Origin: Paraglomus occultum
Lineage: Eukaryota > Glomeromycota > Glomeromycetes > Paraglomerales > Paraglomeraceae
Assembly (NCBI GenBank): GCA_910592205.1
Contig: CAJVPJ010000515.1
Location: 1-23,104, forward strand
Direction of reading: 5' to 3'
DNA: 23,104 bases
Shown in pieces: positions 8,326 to 22,204 of this stretch. The position numbers and the translations under genes were made by a program. Below the pieces are notes generated by a model that was given only the letters and a program-made list of their open reading frames with translations, did not search any database and was not told where the DNA came from. Numbering within the stretch: the first letter of the stretch is position 1; each line of letters starts with the position of its first letter.

Positions 8326-10886
8326 GGACATTCAAAATCAAGTAATTGACGACTTGATTCAATCCTCCTTTGAGAATAAGCGCTTAAAACTTGAATGGAT
8401 TCCTTGCTCGCAAATCAGTGAAATAGAGTCAACTCAAATTGGCAATGTCTATTATGCTATTCGCAAAAAAGAGGGTTACGGTGATACAACTTATGAAACG
8501 GATATAATGCTACTATTACTTGGAAGCAATGACGCATGCAGACCAACACTTGTGAATGAGTTTGCAAGAATTTATTCACTCCCGACGCACAAGTACAACA
8601 GTGACGTTAATCAATACAGACGATATTCCAAATGGCTCAAGAGTCGCAACCAACTCATAATGGGATTTACCAAGTATGATGACAAGTGTTACATGGTTGC
8701 TGATAGAAAGTTTTACCACTGTTACTCTCGATATGGATTCTGCGCTGCATGTGGAAGGCTCCGGTGTAGCCCGGTATGGTGCATTTGTGGGCATAAGCAA
8801 TTAGTCGACGGATGGACTAGCAACAATAAGCAGCTCGATGAGTTGATTAAAAAATCTCAATTACTATCAAATTCAGCAAATGATTCCTATGTGGAATGGA
8901 TTCCATTTAATTGTATTGATTTCGAGACATATGGTGTATGCTTGTATAATCTACCTACTTCTTGGCCAGTTAAATTGATTACTCTTGAGATAACGGACGA
9001 GACAGATGATTTATATTATGTCGAGGTAAACTATTTACTTATGCGTCATGATTATTGAATAGTTTAAATAATTATTGACTTGTGGTAATGATCATTTCCA
9101 TTAGTTATGTGAGAAGCATCCAGACATTCTTACCGCGGGTATTTGGGTTACCATCGGCTTTACATATGATGCAAGCAAACAAAAGTATTGTCTGATAAAA
9201 GAGAGTGAAGAAACCGGATCATGTCTGGCGTGTATGAGACCATTAAACGCCAAGATACACGCATTCTGTTATGGGTGTAAAACACCGCGCCCTCTTGACT
9301 GGACTACAGGCAACAAGTCATTGGATCAAGTTATTATGGAATCGTGGAGTAATATCAAGACTGAATATGACGCGTATGTACAATGGATAGACTACTCTCT
9401 ATTGGCAAACGTGCAAGAGATGACATTGTTACGCAATGGATGCACACGTACGGCAGATTGGTTAGAGCCGACAGCGGATGAACCGACGAGAGTGATGCTC
9501 AAAAAGATCGTTGGTGAACAAAACAATCAGTTGTTCGATTTTCATCAGGTAAATTATTCGCGTGTAAACGATGCCAAATTGACGTGTGCATATAGTGCAT
9601 TTAACACAGATTATTATTGTATTTTATAGCTAACCGAGGAATACCCAGAGATATTAACACCCGAGAATATTTGGACAGTTGGGATCACTCGGGAGCTATG
9701 TACTCGGGAATACTATTTAGTGTTCTACCACGACGTACACGCAATATTGGACAGGTTTATACGACTTAGCGAACGTGTAAAATACATGCAGTCTAGCGAC
9801 TTTTATGAAATTAAAGAGATCGGATCTGGTGGTTATGGAACAGTTTATACTGCCAAATATAGAAACTATTCAGCAGAAGAGGATATGGAGGAAACTGTTG
9901 TACTCAAAAAGTTTAAGAATTTTGACGAAACACCGGAATTATTTATCTCCGAGGTGAGCATTAATAACAATAATAATAATTGGTAGTATTAATTAAATCG
10001 ACATTTAATCCGAGGCCGTATTTATTTCATTTAATATTTATAGTTCAGAAATCATGCCAAGTGCATGAGTCTGTATCATGATAATTCATTTCTTAAAATT
10101 TACGGAGTCACACAAGGCCCAGAAACAGACGAGTACATGATTGTTATGCAATATGCCAACAACGGTAGTCTTTTGTCTTATTTGGATCAACATATTAACA
10201 AATTGACGTGGAAGATGAAATTAGAGCGTTTATGGAATATCGCATATTATCTGTATACTCTTCATGCTGAAGGATTAGTGCATTGTGATCTTCATAGCGG
10301 AAACATTGTGTTGCACGATAGTGACTCATTCATATGCGATCTTGGTCTATCACAGTCGGTGAATTCACGCGAGTCAAATTCAACCGTTCGAGGCGTTTTG
10401 CCGTTTATTGCACCGGAAGTCTTTCATACCTACAAATTTACTCAGAAAGCGGATGTGTATTCTTTCGGGATTATTATGTATTTAATGGCCACTGGTGAAC
10501 CACCTTTTAGAGATAGGCAGTTTGATAGGAGCTTGGTATGCGATATTATGGATGGACTGCGACCATCGATGCCTGATTCCGCGCCAGAGGAATACAAGAA
10601 ACTGGCCGAGCGGTGTTGTGATGCTGATCCTGATAAGCGTCCCGATGCACGGAGTCTTTGGTATAATATTCGCGAGCTTATTGACGAGGCGGACAAGGAC
10701 GATTCCGATGACAACATGTGGAATACTATCTATCATACTGATGTAAAACCCTTGTCACGTCTCGAGAAGGCGAGTAAATATTCTAGTACATTTTTGCCTA
10801 CGGGAGATTTACCCAAGTCGAGAAACAGCTACGATTCTCATCAATTGCCTCCCGTACCGGATTTTGGTTTGCCAAGTTCAAAATAG
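8312..10886 (+). CDS. Protein kinase (TKL-like) with serial degenerate N-lobes and two zinc ribbons, 774 aa
   Basis: Exons 8312-9025, 9105-9548, 9630-9953 and 10044-10886; three phase-0 introns of 79, 81 and 90 bp (donors GTAAAC, GTAAAT, GTGAGC; all end in TAG). The C-terminal kinase domain (about 445-700) looks active: Gly loop GSGGYG from 451, beta-3 Lys479 in VVLKKF, alpha-C Glu494, catalytic loop HCDLHSGN (Asp576, Asn581), DLG in place of DFG (Asp593), APE at 617-619 and DVYSFG at 631. The first 440 residues hold three degenerate N-lobe copies: LEWI...GNVYYAI...GFTKYDDKCYMV (27-129), EWIPF...WPVK...IGFTYDASKQKYCLI (195-269) and QWI...VMLKKI...GITRELCTREYYLV (331-417). Zinc ribbons sit at Cys144/147/157/159 and Cys278/281/293/296, each followed by a W-T-x-x-N-K-x-L-D helix. 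The Ser/Pro-rich tail suggests phosphorylation. It probably acts as a cytoplasmic signalling kinase with unknown substrate. The DNA is less AT-rich than the spacers. Confidence 0.92.
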
Positions 10887-13159
10887 GGAGACGAGTGTAA
10901 GAGAAGACGAGACGTGTTGATTGAAACTATCAATTTACAATTTAACGACTCGCATTTTTGGGAATTATAGTTTTAAAGATTGTTTTTGTTTTAATTGATT
11001 AAATACGATGTCATTTGTCTGTAATTTAAGCAAAACGTGTACGATGACTAGTCTGTCGAATTAATGAAAGTTTTGTTGAGTTTTTGTTCGGAACTTATTT
11101 TTTGCAATATAATTTCTTGTATGTACAAACATTCTTAACGAATGTTTATTTAGTCTACAATAATTCATTATAATTACAAACTTTTTCTCACATGATATAT
11201 TATGATAATCTTCAAGAAGTATTAAATCATTCTTTCAATTTTTTTTATACGTTGCTGACGCTTGAATTAATTTTGTTTGTTCTAAGAATGAAACCGTCAA
11301 ACTATACGGAATTTCTATAAATAATGTAGCAGTAAAAAATGAGTATGCAGTTAGGTATTTAGCTTTCCCGATTGACTTGGATATTGAAGATGTTATTATT
11401 GACCAAATAATGATGTTACCATTGAAGCTTTCGACGCTGAAAATTAATTAATTAATTTTTATTTACACATTTTAGGCAATAAAGATTAGCTTATAACAGC
11501 AGCCCGACAAACTGAATATCAATAAATAACACATCAGTTGGCGTGATACATTTAAAGCACAAACATATGACAAAAATAAGATTGTCAAATGTCAATAATA
11601 AAAATAAGCAAACAATCAAAACCCAATATTGGTCTGAGCAAACCTCTTTATTTGTCGGTCTGTAATATACTCTACGTTTTCCTAATCCAATGTTTATTGA
11701 TCGAAACCGTTTGTTTAATACAAGAATTTTAAATAAGTTTAACTTAACATTGGATAATTATAGCGTTTGTAGCTCGACCATCAAATCAGATTGTTACATG
11801 GACAACGATTAACAACATGTGTGGTTTGACTGTTTTTGCCATTACGTCATTTAAGACCCTTTGTACTGATGGTCATGGTAATAGGTGCCAACTACATACG
11901 TGTAACATGTGACAATGTACATAAATTTGTAATTTTCTGCACCATGCGAATGTAATTGAAAAAGAACAATTTTTAATACACAAATGTTTGTAAAATTTAG
12001 TATACTCTATGGTAATAATAATAAAATTGACAAAGTAACTATTTGCATGCCAAGACTATCGACAGGTATTGAAACTATATTACTAACGTGCACGTAGCCG
12101 ACTTTAAAGTAAATCGAAAATGTGAGCACAAACACAATTATTATATACTCGTTTAGAGGATTACTTATTATTATATTTACATTTTTGGTAAACACATAAA
12201 CGGTTATTACTATTACATCGCTCATCTAATAAGTAAATTTCCAACTACAAAGTCTATTGATCGATATAAAAAGTATGATTTTCTATAAAAAGACTTGAAC
12301 ACAACAAGTTATTTAAGCGTTATAATATAATATAAATCCTCATTTACAAACGTATTAGATATTGCAACTAACGTTGTGAATAATACTTGAAAATATTATC
12401 AAAACCTATTATTCAAAATGGACAACGCATATTGTCAATTGCGTCCCGTAGTAACCGTCTATCGTTATCATATTACAGTCAATTGTAGGTCTTTTACCGT
12501 GTTTGCACACAAAAAATGCGGTTTATAAAATTTTAAGTTTTCATTGTTATTAACATTGATGGTATTTTTAATATCATGTACCAGTTCTTTTCTAGCAAAC
12601 AACGCTCGAGTTTTAAATACATGCGTTTTGTGTTATCGTGAGTTTTCTAGCAACAGACGGAGAATCGCATTACTATAATTATAATAGACTAACCTGACTT
12701 GGTTCCTTTATGATAAGAAAGTGGACAAACTATCTGTCGTCAAGGCCTTAGCTCTAATACGTATTGGCAATACTATGATGACATTACCGAGACTGTTATC
12801 GTTAGGAAGCCTATCAATCGTTAAACAATGCATATCAATCTGTCGTGACGATCATTTTGCACCAATAAGATCAACAATCCATAATTAGAAAGAGCTTTCA
12901 AATTTGCATATATAGAAAGCCACCGTCATAAACAAATGATGGCGACGAAACGAAAAACGTATTGTATAAATGCTTACCTACAAGAATATAATTGACAGCC
13001 GCTCACATATTCGATAGAATAAAGAGTTATCGCTGAATTATTCTTTCATTCCTTCATTTTTCACAGAATCGAGATCCAGAACGAATTCCCATTATTACAC
13101 CACGAAATCAACTTTTTATTCATTCATTTTCTGCTGACCTGACTTTCTTTCGCAACGAT
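10887..13159. other. Long AT-rich spacer between kinase and second Sel1 gene
   Basis: No intact gene is seen in about 2.3 kb. It contains one short coding-like relic (11278-11451, listed separately) and a TATA-like word near 12907 (catatatag) about 250 bp before the Sel1 ATG. A good 3' splice site, tttttcacag, ends at about 13066; from there the frame is open into the Sel1 coding region without an ATG. A 5' UTR intron or a missed upstream exon is possible. Confidence 0.4.
11278..11451 (+). pseudogene. Short coding-like relic, unknown
   Basis: A frame without start codon reads SKNETVKLYGISINNVAVK, then RYLAFPIDLDIEDVIIDQIM, and ends at TAA 11449-11451. The residue mix is protein-like and richer than chance AT-rich translation. 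I do not recognise the family, and no neighbouring exon could be joined. Confidence 0.25.
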
Positions 13160-14662
13160 ATGCAACCTACACAGATAAAGAAGCAAACATTTGTTGAACA
13201 ATTCTTAAAGTTTAAAAAGATGGAGTTACAATTGTTTCTCTTGGTTTTTGTACAATACGTTTTTGATCTACTTAACTTTATAGAAAAAAGAGCAATCAAA
13301 ACTTTCCAAGACTTGGCTAAAGACGAGCACGCTGATGCACAATATTATCTTGGCACTTGTTATAGAACTGGAACTGGATTGAAAAGAGACGATCAAAAGG
13401 CCGTTGAATTATATCTTAAGGCTTCCGAACAGGGACACATCAAGGCACAGTATAATCTCGGTGTATGCTACGCAAACGGAATTGGTGTAGAGAAAGACGA
13501 ACAAAAGGCCATTGAATTTTATCAAAAATCTGCCGAACAAGGAGATCTTTGTGCTCAGTATAATTTGGGTGTGTGTTACCAGAATGGAATCGGAGTGAAA
13601 AAGGATCCGAAAAAGGCCGTTGAATTGTACCAGAACTTGGCCAACCAAGGTCACGCTGCCGCACAATGCAATCTTGGTTTATGTTATATCAATGCAACTG
13701 GCGTGGAAAGAAATTATGGAAAAGCCGTCGAGTTGTATCAAAACGCTGCAAAATCGGGAGATCCTTACGCGCAAACTAATTTAGGCGTATGCTATTACAA
13801 TGGCATCGGAGTAGAACAAAATCACCAAAGAGCAATCGAGTTGTATCAAAAGGCTGCCGCCCAAGGATACGCTGAAGCACAGTATTATCTCGGACTGTGC
13901 TATCAAGATGGAATTGGACTAGGAAAAAGTGACCAAAAAGCAGTAATGTTTTATCAAAAAGCTGCCGATCAAGGACATGCCAAAGGACAATATTATCTTG
14001 GACTGTGCTATGAATGTGGAATTGGGTTGGAAAAAAATAATTTCAAAGCAGTTGAATTTTACCAAAAAGCTGCCGAACAAGGCCATGCTAATGCGCAATG
14101 TAGTCTTGGAATGTGTTATGTAACTGGAACTGGAGTAGAGAAAGATGCCCTAAAAGCCATTGAATATTTTCAAAAGGCGGCCGACCAAGGATGTGCCGAT
14201 GCACAAAACAATCTTGGTGTATGCTATAAAAATGGAAATGGCGTTCAAAAAAACATTGTCAAGGTTGTTGAGCTGTACACAAAAGCTGCTGAACAAGAAC
14301 ATGCTGATGCACAATACAATTTAGGTATCTGTTATCAAAATGGAACCGGAATAGAAACTGACATGAAAAAAGCAATCGAATTATATAAAAAGGCTGCTGA
14401 TAAAGGTTATGCTCCTGCACAATATAACCTTGGTGTATGTTATCAGAATGAAATTGGAATAAAATCTGATGTCAAAAAGGCAATCGAGTTGTTTAAACAA
14501 GCCGCCGATAAAGATTATGCTCCTGCACAATATAGCCTTGGCATCTGTTATCAAAATGGAACTGGGGTAGAAGTTGATGCTCAAAAAGCAATTAAATTGT
14601 TTCAGCAAGCGGCCGAGAAAGATTATAATCTTGCACAATATAAACTTGGTACATGCTACTAG
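13160..14662 (+). CDS. Sel1-repeat (SLR) protein, 500 aa, with a hydrophobic N-terminal segment
   Basis: Single exon in this model. A 56-residue N-terminal region contains a hydrophobic stretch, residues 21-40 (LQLFLLVFVQYVF core), which could be a signal anchor or simply a first helix. Twelve exact 36-residue Sel1 repeats follow (57-488) with the pattern A-Q-Y-x-L-G-V-C-Y-x-N-G-x-G-V and K-A-V/I-E-L-Y-x-K-A-A-x-x-G. The protein then stops 12 residues into a thirteenth repeat (ends YKLGTCY). Sequence after the TAG still encodes the continuation, so the gene is 3'-truncated relative to its ancestor. The repeats are more diverged from each other than in the 5354 gene, so this array is older. 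The solenoid is expected to bind protein partners; no enzyme domain is present. Start choice is uncertain because the frame is open upstream to 13037 after a possible acceptor at 13066; Met21 (13220) is an alternative. Confidence 0.88.
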   Translation: MQPTQIKKQTFVEQFLKFKKMELQLFLLVFVQYVFDLLNFIEKRAIKTFQDLAKDEHADAQYYLGTCYRTGTGLKRDDQKAVELYLKASEQGHIKAQYNLGVCYANGIGVEKDEQKAIEFYQKSAEQGDLCAQYNLGVCYQNGIGVKKDPKKAVELYQNLANQGHAAAQCNLGLCYINATGVERNYGKAVELYQNAAKSGDPYAQTNLGVCYYNGIGVEQNHQRAIELYQKAAAQGYAEAQYYLGLCYQDGIGLGKSDQKAVMFYQKAADQGHAKGQYYLGLCYECGIGLEKNNFKAVEFYQKAAEQGHANAQCSLGMCYVTGTGVEKDALKAIEYFQKAADQGCADAQNNLGVCYKNGNGVQKNIVKVVELYTKAAEQEHADAQYNLGICYQNGTGIETDMKKAIELYKKAADKGYAPAQYNLGVCYQNEIGIKSDVKKAIELFKQAADKDYAPAQYSLGICYQNGTGVEVDAQKAIKLFQQAAEKDYNLAQYKLGTCY

Positions 14663-14808
14663 AACGGAATTAGAGCAGACAAGTATTAAAATAGCACATT
14701 CAGATACTTCAAAAAGCTGAACAAAGACATGCTCGTTGTCTCAACAAATGGAGTCAGAACAATAATGGACTCTTGAACAAGAGAGAATTTTACGCAATAA
14801 TAGTCTGA
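14663..14808 (+). pseudogene. Eroded 3' tail of the second Sel1 gene
   Basis: Directly after the TAG at 14660-14662 the same frame gives NGIRADKY, matching the N-G-x-G-V-x-x-D part of a Sel1 repeat, then another stop. From about 14708 a shifted frame gives QKAEQRHARCLNKW, matching the repeat end K-A-A-E-Q-x-H-A, and runs to a TGA at 14806-14808. So the last repeat and a short C-terminal tail were lost through a nonsense mutation plus frameshift. Confidence 0.75.
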
Positions 14809-19001
<4,193 letters not shown>

Positions 19002-19095
19002 GTGAATGAACTGACGTACAGCAGCAATTGTTCACCAGAGTTCACCTAGTATTCGAAAGTTACTCTACAGTTCTTTTGTCCTCTTCTCGATCTAT

Positions 19096-20362
19096 TCAAT
19101 CATCAGTTATCTCTTGAATCTTTGGCTCATCAATACTCGGTTCTTCTGTACTTTCAGCGTTTATCTCTTGTATCTTTGGCTCGTCAGTGTCTATCTCTTG
19201 AATCTTTGGCTCGTCAGTGTTTGTCTCTTGAACCTTTGCACCCTCACTTTCTGCACTCTTTTTCTCTTTTTCTGCCTTTGCCCTTTCGGCCTCTTCGCGC
19301 TCATCTTCTTTTTGCATTCGTGCAAAGAGTCCCTTAAGGTCTTTGGCTTGTTTGCGATCTTGTTCCTTTTCCTTTTGTCGCAACCTATGATACTCGCGTC
19401 TGATGGCAGGATCTGCAAAGTGATGGGTAAACGGTTATGAGAAGAATGTCATGGGAATTTGATAATAAACTTGGCGAATATGAAATGTCAAATATAGGAA
19501 AAAATTATCCTAGTCATGGATCGTGCTGTTATATGACGTGACCCTTTAACAACAAACAAACAAACTTTCTTTCTTTCTTTCACCTACCGTCCGGGTTGTT
19601 TTTGCTCAATTTATCCAAATCTTGTCGCGCACCAACGACATTCCCTTCCTGGATGTACGCTTGAGCTCGTCTGAAGAGAGCTTTTGTATTATCTGCGTCA
19701 TTCTTCAACGCCTGTTACATTATTCTCTTAAGATCAGTATCAATTACGCAACTATGGCATTCAAATTAGTACATGAACATGTAACCAACCTGATTCACGC
19801 AGTCAATTGCTCGCGACCATCGCTCAAGTTTTATGTGACAAGCTGTGAACGTTGGAGGGTTAAAAAGAATTTGAGCATGTGACAGTGAATGACTCGGATG
19901 CCATATCTACACAGCGAACGGTGACATGCCTGCCATGTTGCTATATAAAACGCTAATGACTTTCTGAATTTCTTGTTGAAGAGGATCTTTCTCTGCCGTT
20001 TGCTGCTCATTTCGAAATACTGCGAAAGCTTTGTTGTTCTGAAGACCATTTAGACACAGTAACGCCTACAAAAAAAGTTAAACAAAAACTAAAGATATAG
20101 ACGAAGCAATTACGATAACACATTCTTCGTTTCAATACAAGTACATACTTGCCTCATGATAATATCTTAAAGCTGAACGTTATTAAACCATAGAAGAGGT
20201 GTTAACATTTTTGCCGACTTTGCTAGACAGTATCATAAAGTAATTGTCGTTCATACCTTCAGTCATATTTCCTTTCTTAAAAGCTTCGCTCCCTGCGTCT
20301 TTTTTTTTCTTCCCGGCGACAAGTTTCTCTTCGTTAGCCGCAGCGCTTGAAGACGTGTTCAT
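19096..20362 (-). CDS. TPR protein (TTC9/immunophilin-type TPR module), 251 aa, six exons
   Basis: Exons in transcription order: 20362-20257, 20172-20153, 20065-19930, 19842-19790, 19711-19588, 19412-19096; phases agree. A Lys-rich start is followed by three TPR motifs: AFKKGNMTEALRYYHEALL (28 onward), SNMAACHIKLERWSRAIDC, and NTKALFRRAQAYIQEGNVVG. Helix-3 Lys and Arg (KALFRR) and the second-motif Asn (SNMAAC) fit the carboxylate clamp that binds Hsp70/Hsp90 tails, although the first-motif Asn is Ser (DAGSEAF). After LRQKEKEQDRKQAKDLKGLF the tail is highly charged and ends with an acidic repeat containing three copies of DEPKIQEI. Likely a cytosolic Hsp90/Hsp70 co-chaperone or adaptor; no isomerase domain is present. 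Exon 2 is only 20 nt, and introns 2 and 3 begin with GC (GCAAGT, GCATGT). The ATG at 20362 is the first Met; the frame upstream offers only TTG. Confidence 0.88.
19551..19581. repeat. Compound tetranucleotide microsatellite
   Basis: An (AAAC)n tract runs directly into (TTTC)n, inside the last intron of the TPR gene and just after its 5' splice site at 19588/19587. It is likely length-variable. Confidence 0.8.
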
Positions 20363-20411
20363 TATGAAGTAAGGCAAGATAGATTTAAAGATTTAGTTGC
20401 TTAGTGTTATT

Positions 20412-20961
20412 AAATCGGACTTTTCGGATTACGGCGTGTAACCAACGCGTTCACATGATCGACCTTAACTATAACGGATCTCTTATTTGTCTCATAATGA
20501 GAAGGAAAGAATTAAAGATTGCTGACAAGATCAAGTTATGCAGTTTAAGCAAAACCCAAAATTACGAACAATACTTTGGCGACATCAGTGAATCAACCGT
20601 GCATGATATCCAAAAACTAATCATCTTGATAAAATTTAAACCACCATCTCGTTTCGAAAAGACAAGCCTTCCCAAATTCCGTTAGCTTGAATATGCAACA
20701 AAATTCGACATCAATCATTGCCTTGTAATTGATATTAGAGCGTTACATCGAATGGTTAAAGTAGTTGAGGTACAATGTAAGCAAAACAGTTTTTGCACTC
20801 AAAGTGAGATAATATAATTAGATGTTATCAGGTGAAACATTTACGACAATAGTAATTAATAGAATTATAAAGACTTAAGCTGTAAATCAAGTAATTGTTA
20901 GATTCAATAGCACTTCGGATTATCGAGAACGAAACTCGCTAATCCAAATTTAAACCCGACC
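20412..20961 (+). mobile_element. Relic of a pogo/Tigger-type (CENP-B-like) element
   Basis: An ATG at 20497 opens MRRKELKIADKIKLCSLSKT, then YFGDISESTVHDIQKLI. This is the pattern of the CENP-B/pogo N-terminal helix-turn-helix DNA-binding domain ('...S-T-V-x-D-I'); the frame stops at 20685 and no DDE catalytic domain follows. Flanking words look like degenerate inverted ends: aaatcggacttttcggatta at 20412 and, reversed, taatccaaatttaaacccga at about 20941-20960. The element is short, immobile and lacks a catalytic domain. Its left end lies about 50 bp from the TPR gene ATG, so it occupies that gene's promoter or 5' UTR. The family call is good; the ends are tentative. Confidence 0.5.
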
Positions 20962-21348
20962 CGTATACAGAAATCCAAACTTTTAGCGTTGATTCATAAT
21001 AAAAAGCGCGAAATTCGTAAAAGTACTCATTTTGTCTCCTCGATTAATTGGGCAGGTTTCCAAGATCGGATGGCATTCTCGGTTTGGAAATAATACAGTT
21101 ATCTTGTCAAGCGTTCACACCCAACCGTCGAATTAAATCGTCTAAATTGCGGCATTACATTCTATTTACTATAAAAAGTATCATGTCGCAATTAACGGTT
21201 AATAAAAAGACGTTATTTACACGTCCGATAGCCATTTTGTTTTGCATAAATAAAGTTAGATACAATAATTAATTTTAATATTGGCAACAGCTTATGCTAC
21301 TTAATAAAGATTAGTTCGTATAAGACCTTATAAGCAGTCTTTCTAACT
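20962..21348. other. Intergenic, nothing firm
   Basis: A 74-codon open frame at 21048-21272 starts in no convincing context and shows no family features. It may be further debris of the neighbouring element. Confidence 0.35.
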
Positions 21349-21530
21349 GAATACTTTTCACGCTTCCTTAATAGTCGTCAAGATATTACGCAAAGCATCG
21401 ATAAAGAGAGACTCGGCAACCTGCTTATTAGTCGCAAAGATACTATGCAAAGTGTCAGTTCAGTGAATAATAACGGAATACTTTTGTTAGCGTCAAAGAT
21501 GTTACACAATATTCGGCAACATGCTTATTA
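21349..21530. repeat. Degenerate direct repeats of about 50-80 bp
   Basis: 21349-21430 and 21476-21530 share gaatactttt at the start, a tagtcgtcaagatattac / tagcgtcaaagatgttac core, and cggcaacctgcttatta / cggcaacatgcttatta at the end. A third copy of the core (ttagtcgcaaagatactatgc) lies between them at 21428-21448. The repeats are non-coding and their origin is unknown. Confidence 0.6.
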
Positions 21531-22204
21531 ACTCTACATGTTCGAAATAAAAAACAAAGACAAGATAAAAACAACAATAATACACCATAAATAACGGATA
21601 TAAATATTTTATTACAGAAGATAAATCCCCAGGGAAGTAATTTCGCTTCCAGTTTTAGGAATGGTTATTTATATAATAAAATTTCTGTCACTATTCAACT
21701 CGTCACTTCTGTATGTTAAGTGATCTAATAATCAAGTTGGTGTTCGACATCTAAGTAATAAAGTACATGAGTTTCATCAACTTGTCTAGATAATTGAGGC
21801 GTAAATTTTTATAATTCCGTAGCAAACAGCAAACTGGCCGTTTACAGCCACTACTGTATACTGATATGTTGAAGGTACATACGTAAAATAGTGGGCAAAT
21901 TTGTTGTAATATCCTTAATCTAAGACGAAGGTAATAATAATATTATTATTATGGTTATTTGTACTGTAAAGTTGAAGTCCTACTACCTAATTTCGACTGT
22001 TTCTCGATAATGATAATGTTGCTGTATTCAAAAGAAAGCAAGCTCGCTGCTTATGGTTAACTAAATACACACTACTTTCACCATCCTACAATCTTGCTCA
22101 CGGTCTGGCAACAAGGTGATAGAAATTAGTTAAAGGTGCAGAGAGTACAATGATTGTACTTCAACCATATTGCTTTTCTGTATTAACATCTTTTTGCTGA
22201 TTCA
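21531..22204. other. AT-rich intergenic region
   Basis: No gene or clear repeat beyond an (AAT/ATT) stretch near 21930-21950. Confidence 0.4.

Noticed and set aside
10442-10746. Three alternative frames across the kinase C-lobe
   Set aside because: They overlap the well-supported kinase frame and lack any conserved features.
12007-12225. 72-codon hydrophobic minus-strand frame
   Set aside because: Ile/Val-rich translation of AT-rich DNA with no splice partners or family features.
13409-13666. Minus-strand frames over the second Sel1 gene (also 14381-14638)
   Set aside because: Same periodicity artefact as over the first Sel1 gene.
19114-19440. Plus-strand Leu/Phe-rich frames of 108 and 71 codons
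   Set aside because: Antisense of the charged C-terminus of the TPR gene, whose exon phases are consistent across six exons.
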